This document shows positions 55,262 to 64,000 of a stretch of 64,000 bases of DNA, in pieces; position 1 is the first letter of the stretch, and every line of letters starts with the position of its first letter. The translations under genes were made by a program, and so were the position numbers. The notes under the pieces were generated by a model. It was not told the origin of the DNA, did not search any database, and was given only the letters and a program-made list of their open reading frames with translations. The DNA lies in the NCBI GenBank assembly GCA_035578175.1, contig JAQMRL010000006.1, forward strand, positions 25,004,393 to 25,068,392. Reading direction: 5' to 3'. Origin of the DNA: Catonia carolina. Lineage: Eukaryota; Arthropoda; Insecta; Hemiptera; Achilidae.

Positions 55262-55506
55262 ATGCTGTGAAGTTATTTGGAGAAGGATTAAAATCGGCCA
55301 GTAATAAATTAGGATTAATGACAAACCAAGGATTACCTAATATGGTTTTGAAGACACTAAATTCATTAACATCAATACCGATTAATAATATAAATTCAGA
55401 TTTTTTACGAAGCAACATTTTCAATGGATTTTTCAGACTGTTAGGTTTCGATACAGAAAAATTACAAGCGATTGCATTAAATGCTATTGTATTTATAGCT
55501 CAGATG
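55262..55506 (+). CDS. Host gene 2, exon 2
   Basis: A TATATTTTTCAG acceptor ends at 55261. Joined to exon 1 in phase 1 the reading is TDDAVKLFGEGLK and on through an amphipathic, Leu/Asn-rich stretch of about 80 residues with a hydrophobic end (ALNAIVFIAQM). A GTTTGT donor at 55507 leaves phase 0. If it were not used the frame would end five codons later at TAA (55520-55522). Use of the donor is favoured because exon 3 is open in the matching phase. No known domain is recognised. Confidence 0.55.
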
Positions 55507-55635
55507 GTTTGTATATGCTAACATAAAAAAACTAAAGAATTATTTTATACAAAAATTTGAATGAAATAACAAGTTAGCGAATTGAAGAATGGAGCAGCGT
55601 TATATTGTTTGTTCATATTCAAATGCCGAACAAAA

Positions 55636-56579
55636 GAGGTTTGATCAAAAAATAATGGAAATTTTAAGTTTTTCTTGAAAAATTGTATTTATTTATGTAT
55701 ATAAATTTTGTCCCCTTCAAAATAAATCTCCTCAAATATAATACACTTGCCCCAGTGCTTTTTCCAATCTTGGAAGCACTTCTGGAACTCACTATTTGGT
55801 ATAGCTGTCAACTCCTATTGTGATACTGTTTTTATACCAGCAACGGTGGCAAAACGTCTTCCTTTCTTAGTTCTCTTGAAACGTCGAAACCTGGTTTCGA
55901 CGTCACACACATATACCCGTGTTTCGTCACCTGCTATGACAGTTTGCATAAATTCTGGATCAGTGTTGACTTCATTCACCAATTCTTGGGCGATTTCCAC
56001 ACGACGTTCTTTTTGTTCGAAATTTAGTAATTTCGGAACGAACTTTGCTGCTACACGTTTCATACCCAAACAACCGAAAAAATTGCTTGACATGATCCAA
56101 ATGATATATATACCGACCTCATTAGCAGCCTTACTGATAGTGATTCCGCAATCTTTCAGAATCATTTTTCTCACTTCTACGATGCTGTCGTTGATTATTG
56201 ATATGCTAGGGCGTTCGTCTCTTCAACATTTTTACGGCCATTTTTGAACCGTTTGTACCACTCGTAAACTCTTGTTATACTCGTATTAGATTCACCAAAA
56301 TCCACTGTCAACATTTCGAATGTGGTACTACACTTTAATTTTTCGCACAAAATTTAATAGAAACTCTTTGGTGAATTTTTCGGAAGTAACAAATCGCAGA
56401 GCGAATGCAAACACGTGTACTCTTTTCAACTACCAACAATTAACTGTACATTTAAAATGGCTGCAAATGGCAACATATTAAAAACAGGTGTACCAACAAG
56501 GTGAAAAAAAGTTTTGGAAATCGGATTAACAAAACCCGCAAAATTAAAAAATTCCCGTTATTTTTTTTTATCAAACCTC
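55636..56579 (-). mobile_element. Mariner transposon remnant in host gene 2 intron
   Basis: Inverted ends GAGGTTTGAT (left) and ATCAAACCTC (right), each continuing into an AAATAATGG-type motif, delimit 944 bp. TA follows on the right; the left flank is altered. It carries part of a transposase on the minus strand. Confidence 0.75.
55815..56440 (-). pseudogene. Mariner transposase remnant (minus strand)
   Basis: The longest piece (55815-56174) reads RKMILKDCGITISKAANEVG, then GMKRVAAKFVPKLLNFEQK, and then a GDETRVYVCDVET segment. This is the mariner transposase central region around the first catalytic Asp (usually GDETWVY). Upstream to about 56440 the N-terminal part, with VYEWYKRFKNG, is readable across frame breaks. 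The C-terminal catalytic half is missing. It is inactive. Confidence 0.8.
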
Positions 56580-56775
56580 GTACAACTGGGGAAATAACTT
56601 TCAACACAAATTTACCAAAAAAATGCGATTTGAGGGAGGATTCTACCTTAAAAAAAACAACTTCATTTTTGAAAACAAAATTTGCTATTTTCGTAAAGTA
56701 TACGATTCAGAACCAAATGGTATAGAGCCTACTTACTTTAACACCATTTGTTTTACATCAACAAATAAATAAATA

Positions 56776-57180
56776 AAAATATGGTGTAAACACTCACACA
56801 ACATTTTCTTGTCAATGTAAATAATAAATCATAACCTAATTTTAACCATGAGTGGATGACGCTAAATGGAAGACCTCTGTTGGACTTTTAAACGAAGTAA
56901 GATAGAAGAATAATGTTTGAATAGGCCTAATAGGTTGTAGAGTTTTTAATTATCTAAAACTTTCTTCATAATAATGTACCTTTACCAAATTCATAACACT
57001 GTAAATTCAAAACGACATATTTTTTACCAAGATTTTTCAAAAAATATTAAACCATGTTACAAAATTCCCATTTTGAAAACCGTTTTTTACCGATTTCGAT
57101 GAGCAAAAAGTGGAAAATCACTGATCGACGGTAAAAAAAATTACACAAAAAAAACGGCCGAATAAAAGTTGTAGGTTTAT
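56776..57180 (-). repeat. Family A repeat, diverged partial copy
   Basis: The ATGGTGTAAACACTCACACAAC end and the region up to a TAAAAGTTGTAG stem arm are recognisable. Confidence 0.6.
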
Positions 57181-57616
57181 TTTAAAACTTAAATAAAATG
57201 TTTATACTGAAGACTTCCAAATGAAGATTTTTCAACACCAGATGCAACCAGTACAACTCCCTCCTAACACCAAGGGAATTGCTCTCCAGATACTTGTTAA
57301 TTTGTCGTAATAGGTAATTATTATCAGCCATTACAGAAGGTACATAATTAAGTACTTAAATAATAATCCGATTACGCAAAAATAATATACAAAAAACAGA
57401 AATAAATTTTTAGAAAACTAACAACACATAGGCCTACATGGAGCACGACAAAATATAATTCAATTTTTAAAAAATAAAAACAAAAATAACCGCTGAAGAA
57501 ACAGCAATACCGTAAAAGTATTTTCAAATCATTTAAAATTAGGTAACGTAATTTTTATTCTTTAATTCGATTACTGAAATACATAAAAAACTAACAAGTT
57601 TATTTTTCTGCAACAG
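57181..57616. other. Intronic sequence, nothing recognised
   Basis: A+T-rich sequence leading to the pyrimidine tract of host gene 2 exon 3. Confidence 0.5.
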
Positions 57617-57778
57617 ATTGGAAGTAATTTAACAAAACGGCATATAAAAAAAGAAAATATCAGCAAGAATTACGAAAATGATTATGATGATGATGACGAA
57701 GACGATGACAATGAAAATAAAGAAGAGATAAAGTCAGGAACTCCTCTTGAATGGGTTCTAAGAAATGCACCAGAAAAT
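57617..57778 (+). CDS. Host gene 2, exon 3 (acidic segment; gene continues)
   Basis: The exon lies between TTTTTCTGCAACAG and a consensus GTAAGT donor (57779). It is exactly 162 bases, open in phase 0, and so follows exon 2 in frame. It encodes a basic start, an Asp/Glu run of about 15 residues, and LEWVLRNAPEN at the end. The three exons give 186 residues with no stop, so at least one more exon must follow. None was found before 64000. Confidence 0.55.
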
Positions 57779-57851
57779 GTAAGTACATAACGAGGATAAA
57801 GTATCCATTTTTATAAATGTCTGTTTAAAACTGAATTCAATATTTAGGAAA

Positions 57852-58018
57852 GGCCGCCTCCGTAGCGTAGTGGTAGCGCGCTGGCCTACTACGCGTAGGT
57901 CCCGGGTTCGATTCCCGGCTAGGGTCTGGATATTATAACAAGTGTCAACCCAACATTCCACAACCCACTGTTGTTGCTAATGACCAGGCTGTTGATGCAA
58001 CTTTATTTAAAAAAAATA
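57852..58018 (+). repeat. tRNA-headed SINE
   Basis: A box TAGCGTAGTGG and B box GGTTCGATTCC with a body ending GTTGATGCAACTTTATTT and an A run. It starts 74 bp after the exon 3 donor of host gene 2. Confidence 0.75.
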
Positions 58019-58684
58019 AACATTCAGGATGTATTGGGCCGGTGGTAGGAGCTCCCGCTTTCGATTGAAAACAAACTACTTTTGTACAAATTGCACAACA
58101 ATTTTAAGCAATTGCAAAACAGTCAGACACAAAACATAAAAAATCTAACAGCAACGATACTGAAGCGTGCTATCGTAGAACTACTGTATCTGCCAGGACG
58201 ATTCTGATAGTGTGATTTTAATTTGTAATAGCTTAGTTATTACTAATAGGAAAAATGAAACTTATATGCCCTGATAGCTTTTCGATTTTCTCCAATTTTG
58301 TAATTTTTACTTTTCCTTAAAATGCATGTTAAGACGATAACCAAAGAACTTCCCCTGAGAATTATACAAATTACTAATTAACTTTATTAATAAACCGAGA
58401 ACAAGTAGAGGGAAGTTTAGCCAAAATCGTTGGTAACTCCGTTTTTTTAAACTGAATTTTGTTAAATTGCAGCTATGTAAACCTGACTCTTGATTTTGAG
58501 GCTGCATGTATCTGTAATAGAAAAACACGGGGACTCGATAAAGAAAAGCTCAACTTTCAAGTTTCAGCGCGGATCAGAATATACCTATATTCCAATAACA
58601 CTTTTTTGGCTACAAAGTACATGAAACGTCAATTTAAATCAGAGTTTCGAAAATTTTACACCGTCGTAATAATTTATCACTCCC
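58019..58684. other. No recognised gene
   Basis: A+T-rich. Short frames here carry no recognisable motif. Confidence 0.45.
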
Positions 58685-58790
58685 CAGCAGGAGTCCCGGG
58701 TTCGATTCCCGGTCAAATATTTCTTTCATCATTCATTTCAATAGATTATTACCCTTCATCGTCTACATCAGCAGTAATGCGCAAAACGTA
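58685..58790 (+). repeat. SINE fragment (B box to tail)
   Basis: It starts just before GGTTCGATTCC and continues with a CTTCATCGTCTACATCAGCAG body like the copy at 50206. The A box side is missing. Confidence 0.6.
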
Positions 58791-59194
58791 ATAAACTAAA
58801 AATCAGCTTATTGTACGTAATGTAAAATTGCAGTCTTTGGTATCCACTGAAAACTTAAAATATTGTACTCTAAAAATATCAATCAAGAATCAGTTAAAAT
58901 CACAAATACAATCCGAAGAAAGTGCCGTAAAACAACAACCTACATGCAGTTGGCATACGCACGCTATCTGGTAGGAGTTTTTACAAACCAAGTACCGGTT
59001 ACCACGATTTACAGTACATATGACAAATCCTGCCATCTATCAGTCGATCGTTAAACACTACACTAAAGCAGTATACACTAACTAAACACAGTCCTTTTAA
59101 TTTCAAACGAATAATTATTTTATGACAACCATTCAAAATGAACGCAATCGCAAACTGATTTTATGTGTGAACTAGCTAAAGTACCCGTTCTTCG
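58791..59194. other. No recognised gene
   Basis: A+T-rich sequence between two SINE-related fragments. Confidence 0.45.
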
Positions 59195-59290
59195 AAAGGT
59201 GTCCTTGGTGCCGTGGACGGTCGGTTGGGGTACCGAGTTCGATCCCTGTCAGGTCTGATATTATTTTGTTATTTACCTCCTTTCAACGTA
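59195..59290 (+). repeat. SINE-like fragment with tRNA-type boxes
   Basis: A GCCGTGGACGGTCGG region and a GAGTTCGATCCC B box, followed by a short body. It is the most diverged of the set. Confidence 0.4.
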
Positions 59291-59570
59291 TTATTTATGA
59301 AAAAAAATATAGTTGAACGTAAAATAAAAGCGAGATCTTGGTGTTTTTAAATTAAGATATGCTTAATGGTACAAGGTCCCTTTAAACAATACTATCTTAA
59401 TAAATTGAACCAACTGCAGTAACTTACATTTTATTTGTAAATTGTAGCTTTTTGGAATTTTAGTGTCTTCTATTAACACACTACAGACGGCAAAAGACAA
59501 AGAAGATTATAAAGGCAGCGTAAGATAATGGACACCCAGAATATAAAATGAAATTTTAATGAGAAAACCA

Positions 59571-59710
59571 ACGAAAGCGCGTTAGCCTACCAAGCGGAAG
59601 GTTTCGGGTTTAATTACCGGCTAAGATATGGAAATTATAACGTGTCAAAATAAACTGTTTCATAACCCAAAATAGTCGCTAATAACCAAGATGTTGAAGC
59701 AACTTAAACT
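59571..59710 (+). repeat. SINE, 5'-truncated
   Basis: It begins AGCGCGTTAGCC, carries GGGTTTAATTACCGG as a mutated B box, and ends ATGTTGAAGCAACTTAAAC, directly against a family A copy. Confidence 0.6.
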
Positions 59711-60258
59711 AAAAAATCTGGTGTGGAACAATCACACGATTTTCTCTTGCCAATGCAAAAAATTATTATATACTCTTTTGCCCTAAAATGCATATTAAGG
59801 CCGCAATCTTAAAAACAAACAATTTTTTAACGACAAAACAACCTCTCGAAGAATTTCAGCAGACATGGCGCCTACCCTATCTTGTAGAGCATAAAAAATG
59901 TAATAAATGAAGTGATTTTAAAAAAAATCTTAGGAGCAGTTTTTGAGAAAATTGCAAAAGCTTGAAAAATGACACGAATAAACTACTACTTTCGGTGGAC
60001 CGATTTTGATTAAAATGTTCGTGTCGGTTCCTCTAGTGGTACCTAACTTACGTTTCAAGTTTCAACTTCGTACGACGTTCCATTCTAGAGATATTTTGTT
60101 CACACACACGCACGCGCGCGCGTACACACACACACACACACCAACAGCTAAAAATTTTTGAGTTCAGAGGATCTGAAAACTCGATTTTGAAAAATCAAAA
60201 TGAAAACAATAGGTACTTTCTTCCTATATACTTACTATTCATGTAGGCAAGAGAAAGT
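59711..60258 (-). repeat. Family A repeat with one internal module
   Basis: Both ends are present (ATCTGGTGTGGAACAATCAC and GGCAAGAGAAAGTA). The second internal module is missing. A CA/CG run lies at 60102-60141. Confidence 0.75.
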
Positions 60259-60708
60259 AAAAACAAGAAATTTTGATTTAATAAAATTTAAAATTTATTG
60301 TTTAATGTAAAACTGTATTTACAAGAAAGTTAATACGATCTGACGTACCATTTAATTAACAGAACTAAACAAAAATAAAATACAATAGTGCGTGAAATGC
60401 GTAGAAGAGAAAAAAAGCTAAACGTGAAGTGTGGTATTAAATAATATATACGTTTTAGAATAATTTAGGTGTTAATTTTTAGGTTATTCAATAAAATGTG
60501 GGTTATGCTATAACAGTATTTTATAATGATGCCTCTGTAATTTAACCCACTCGCTGAAGTCACACAACTAATGCACGAGCAGTACTGTATAATTTAAGCT
60601 TGTTATAAAGTAAACTTGTAGTATTATTTACTACAAATAAAACGAAAAATGCCTGAGAAATAAAATAGATAACACTAATAAAGAAAGAGCCATAGAAATT
60701 TCTTTTAC
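60259..60708. other. No recognised gene
   Basis: A+T-rich sequence. Confidence 0.5.
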
Positions 60709-60721
60709 AGAATTAATAATT

Positions 60722-61393
60722 CTGTAATTAATAATTCTGAATTAATAATTCTGTAATTACTCAATTCACATATCTGGGCTGTGACATAAGTTACAAAGAT
60801 GAAATGGATGTGGAGAAGAAAATAGGAAAGTTCCAAATGATTTGTGGAAGTATCAGTAGGACATTGGGGGAAAAAGCTACCACAAACACAATAATGAAAT
60901 TTTATAAAACAATGGCAGCTCCAATACTCCTCTATGGTAGTGAGTCTTGGGTCACATCAAAAATACTTGAGAGTAAAGTGCAGGCAGCGGAGATGAAATT
61001 TCTTCGCAGAACTAAGGGCTGTGACAGGAGAGATCACATCAGGAATGTGGAAATAAGGAAGGAGCTGAACATATTCTGCCTGAATGAGAGAGTTGCATCG
61101 TATCGCCAACAGTGGAAAGAACATGTTGAACGAATGTCAGCCGATAGGCTTCCACTAAAAATTTACAAGTATCAACCGGTAGGCAAAAGAGGTATAGGCA
61201 GGCCACGGAAAAGGTGGCAATGATTATACCATAAGGAAAAAAACAAATGTTATAAGATAGACTTAAATTTATCATTGATAAAATGTGAATTACATATTTA
61301 TTATAGATGTTTTCTAAAATTATTAATATAAGCTGAATGTGAGTCGGAACAGGCCATGGCCTAATCCCTGTTTGAAAGAAGAAGAAGAAGAAG
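60722..61393 (+). mobile_element. 5'-truncated LINE with (GAA)n tail and target duplication
   Basis: AGAATTAATAATT occurs at 60709-60721 and at 61394-61406 as a 13-bp target duplication. The left part repeats AATTAATAATTCTG several times. The end GGCCTAATCCCTG is followed by GAAGAAGAAGAAG. Confidence 0.75.
60804..61223 (+). pseudogene. C-terminal fragment of LINE endonuclease/reverse transcriptase ORF
   Basis: The frame reads the post-RT region: ILLYGSESWVTSK, FLRRTKGCDRRDHIRN, a WKEHVERMSADRLP helix and a GKRGIGRPRKRW end. Only the part after the catalytic domain is present, so the product has no RT activity. The clade was not determined. Confidence 0.75.
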
Positions 61394-62247
61394 AGAATTA
61401 ATAATTTTATTTACACTGTCAAAAATCTATGTTATAAAATAAGAAATTCTTAATTTTGTGTAAAAAAACCATACAATTTGTTTGAGTGCCCGTTTAAATT
61501 AATTACAATAAAATTAGTGAAAGTTTGATTTTTTTTCTTCAAATAAATGCATCACCACCGGCTATGATCTCCGGGCCAACGGCAATATTGCAATCGCTTG
61601 TTTAAATCTGGAGGCTGAAGCTCTTGGATTAAGCGTACCCGATACGGTTACAATTTCAATTTTTCAGCAGCTTTCTGATCACTCGAATATGACAAACCAA
61701 CTTGAGGAAAGTTTTCGTAAACTTTTCCGTGGAGAATTGAGCAATCTTGTTTTCACTTTCTCTAAAACTTCATGTGTCAAGAGAGTTGGTCGACCACTAC
61801 GTTTTCTGTCGCTAACACAACTTGTCTCTCGAAATCGGTTTGTTAGCCTAGAAATTTAGATTTTTACTGGTGGAGAAACAAGAACAAATTTAATTTGAAA
61901 TGATTCTTTTACACTCGTGTACGATTTCGTCGCAAAATATTATTCAAGAATGAAAACCCGTTGTTCTAGGGCAGTGTTTCCCAACCGGTGGTCCGCGGAC
62001 CAAAGGTGGTCCGTGAGAGTCCGGTGACTACTTATAAAAAAAGTAATATTTCCCGTGATTAAATCAAAGTTACGATTTTCACTGAACAAGATTAAGTAAA
62101 TACATTCAAGATTCAGATTAAGTAAAGGTAGAAGAGTTGTGGTGTAACAAAGCCCTGGGCTTCCCCAAGATTCGGCAAGTAGCTTTGCGGTATCTTATGA
62201 TTTTTTTCAAACACTTATTTGTGTGAGCAGGGGTCCTCTAGTTTATT

Positions 62248-63004
62248 TTTTTATTTTTTTTTTTCCGGGGTTCCTACGGCCGGCGCCGCTTCCCGCACTT
62301 CAATCTCCATTCTCTTCTATCCTCCCAATCACCCTCATCCATCCCTCTCTCCCTCATGGCTTCCTGTATTCCCTTTTTCCACGTTTTCCTTGGTCTACCT
62401 TTCTTCCTTCTGTTGGTTGGGACATAAGACAACATTCTTTTTGGCCACCTCTCATCACCCATTCTCTGCACATGACCATACCATATCAGTTGTCGTCTCT
62501 CTATCCTATCCACAATGGTATCTTCTACATGAGCTCTTTTCCTGATGTCGTCATTCCGGATATGGTCCAACCTGGACACTCTACATGAACGGCGCAGAAA
62601 GTCCATTTCAATTGCTTTAAGCTGGCTGTCTATTTTTGATGTTATTTGCCAGCACTCTGCCCCATAAGTTGTTATTGGCTCCACAATAGTGTGGTACAAC
62701 TGGACTTTTGTATTCATGTGCATTTTTGCAGACCATAAAATCGGGTTCAATTTCCGGATTGCTATTCTCCCTTGCACAATCCTATTTTTAACACCCTTCC
62801 TAGTTGAACCGTCTGATGATATGTAGGTCCCCAAGTACTTGATTTCCTTTGTGCTCTTGATAATTTTGTTGTCGACTTGAAGATCATTGGACTCTTCCCC
62901 TATAACCAAGTATTCGGTCTTGCTAATATTAATATTCAACCCCCATTCACAGTATTCATCCAAGAGTTTCCTTGTCATATAAGCAATGTCCTCTTCATCG
63001 TTCA
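62248..63004 (-). mobile_element. 5'-truncated LINE inserted in the hAT element
   Basis: TCCTCTAGTTTATT, 14 bp, flanks it at 62234-62247 and 63005-63018. Its A-rich tail appears as a T-rich run at 62248-62264 on the plus strand. Confidence 0.85.
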
Positions 63005-63005
63005 T
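62274..63005 (-). pseudogene. C-terminal part of LINE reverse transcriptase ORF
   Basis: A 243-codon open frame on the minus strand begins right at the truncation point. It carries the last RT blocks (LNINISKTEYLVIG, IKYLGTYISSDG), ITTYGAECWQITSK, FLRRSCRVSRLDHIRN, a WYGHVQRMGDERWPK helix and KKGRPRKTW. The catalytic motifs are upstream of the truncation and absent. The clean frame indicates a recent insertion. It is related to, but not the same subfamily as, the fragment at 60804, which ends in a triplet tail rather than poly-A. Confidence 0.8.
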
Positions 63006-63639
63006 CCTCTAGTTTATTGTTAATTAAAAACAAACAACAAAATCGGCTAAGTGCAAGCAGTGATTTGAAAGTAGCTCTTAGTAAGAGCCTAAAACCTAGT
63101 ATTCCTCAGCTAGTCAGAAAGATTCGTGCACAAAAGTCGCATTGAAATTTTCATTTCATTTTCAATTCATTTTTTAATTTTCATTGTTATTTTCGACTAA
63201 GTAAATTCTGTATTCCTTATTTTGTTAAAAGACAATTTACAATTAAAATATTTTTACTTTTTGTGATGTACAATGTACCCTACTTTCTGAAAATTACAAT
63301 TATATGTTTATAATAATAGTTTGTTTCTTAAAATTTGTTTTATTTAATAACCTTTTAATTTGGTTACAACTGATAAGATATATGCAATAATGTAATGGGT
63401 GGTCCGTGGTAGTTCACTTTCAGGCTGAGTGGTCCGCAGACCACTGCGGGTGGGGAACCACTGTTCTAGGGCAAAAGACATTCTGTTCGTAACACGACCA
63501 GAAACGGCACAAAATTTTACTCAGTTCAAGAAGAATCAACTCACACTGCCGTATCTATACAGCTTGAGTGAGGGCTACCAACTTTGTGTCACGAAACAAA
63601 ATTTCCATTTCTTAGAAAAAAATTACCAAACATTAACAA

Positions 63640-64000
63640 TTGGGCAACAGGACTAAAAAAATCACTCAATATATTTATGTACTAGCATGCCCCGTCGCGG
63701 CTTTGCACGTGAAAAATGGTGTAATCACCTTTTTTAAAAATATGTAGCAGAAATTGTGTAGCTGCAATTGATCACACACCAATTAAAAGAAAATTAAAAC
63801 AAATTAAAGAAACACGGAACTTTACTTTTATAAAATACTCAACAATACAAAATCTTATCTTCATAATAAAATACAATAAAATTATCATGTGATGTTGGCA
63901 CCAGTTGATCCTTAGCACCACGTCGCTATTTGCTAAATCATATGACTTTATTTATGACAAATCTTTATTTGAATCACATCAGCTGGTTTAAAAGCAGCAG
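63640..64000. other. No gene; widespread-repeat-like motif
   Basis: ACTAGCATGCCCCGTCGCGG at 63682-63701, followed by CTTTGCACGTG, resembles a motif of a repeat common in arthropod genomes (ACTAGC ... CGGCTT ... GC). The rest is A+T-rich. Confidence 0.35.

Larger units (their letters stand above)
62090..63146 (+). pseudogene. hAT transposase C-terminal dimerisation region, interrupted
   Basis: On the plus strand 62120-62233 reads ELWCNKALGFPKIRQ and on through LRYL to YLCEQGSSS across a frame shift. After the LINE, 63015 onward reads IKNKQQNRLSASSDLKVALS. That is the hAT C-terminal dimerisation region found in hAT transposases and their derived genes. Only this 3' scrap remains. Confidence 0.7.
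61972..63463 (+). mobile_element. hAT element with 8-bp target duplication, carrying a LINE insertion
   Basis: The ends CAGTGTTTCCCAACC and GGGGAACCACTG are hAT-type inverted termini. TTCTAGGG, 8 bp, occurs at 61964-61971 and 63464-63471 as a perfect target duplication. Subterminal GGTCCGCGGACC and GGTCCGCAGACC are also mirrored. Without the LINE the element is about 720 bp and non-autonomous. Confidence 0.9.
61540..63481 (-). pseudogene. Transposase gene with DUF4817-type N-terminus, split by an hAT insertion
   Basis: On the minus strand an ATG at 63481-63479 opens MSFA. After removal from consideration of the insert at 61972-63463 the frame continues as LEQRVFILE, then VSDRKRSGRPT, a SPRKSLRKLS motif and KKLKL-like and YCRWP sequence near 61560. 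This order is that of insect Tc1/mariner-superfamily transposases whose N-terminus is called DUF4817. Several stops and shifts are present and the DDE part is absent, so the gene was dead or partial. It is the outermost layer of a three-level nest. Confidence 0.65.

Noticed and set aside
55507..55522. Host gene 2 ending at the TAA just after exon 2
   Set aside because: A GTTTGT donor lies before it and a 162-base phase-matched exon with strong splice sites follows; the short ending remains a possible alternative form.
62219..62588. Two overlapping plus-strand frames
   Set aside because: They are antisense to the LINE ORF on the minus strand.

Overview
The window is A+T-rich eukaryotic DNA dominated by transposable elements, with two small intron-split host genes in its right half. 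The mix points to an arthropod, most likely an insect: an env-bearing Ty3/gypsy element, mariner, pogo/Tigger-like and hAT DNA transposons, Jockey-like and R1-like LINEs, and tRNA-headed SINEs. A hemipteran is my guess, but the order cannot be fixed from this sequence alone.

Left third (1-16,500). An LTR retroelement runs off the left edge on the minus strand (LTR 919-1493, gag 1-788). It sits inside the 5' LTR of a second, structurally complete retroelement (1494-10687) with open gag, pol and env frames. The two readable LTR stretches of that element look identical over 384 bp. Gag and pol appear to be joined by a -1 ribosomal frameshift at 2999-3005, and env resembles class I fusion proteins with a furin-type site. 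The element in turn interrupts an older copy of an abundant repeat (family A). Beyond it lie unassigned DNA and a decayed Tigger-like transposon carrying an R1-like LINE fragment.

Middle (16,500-39,000). This holds a dead mariner, a 5'-inverted Jockey-like LINE with a 15-bp target duplication, a long (TG)n tract, a pogo-like non-autonomous element, a transposon with GGCCTATTCCC termini, and a GC-rich foldback. Families A (at least 13 copies in the window) and B (10 copies, about 390 bp, AAC tail) are scattered throughout.

Right part (39,000-64,000). Host gene 1 has two exons (39180-39363 and 43633-44195) and encodes a predicted 248-residue single-pass membrane protein with a signal peptide. 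Host gene 2 has at least three exons (50757-50907, 55262-55506, 57617-57778) and continues downstream; it begins with a signal peptide and carries an acidic tract. In both genes a signal-peptide exon ends in phase 1. The introns are filled with A, B and SINE copies, a mariner remnant and a pogo-like element holding a 615-bp hairpin. Near the right end is a clean three-level nest: a transposase gene split by an hAT element, itself split by a truncated LINE, with both target duplications intact.
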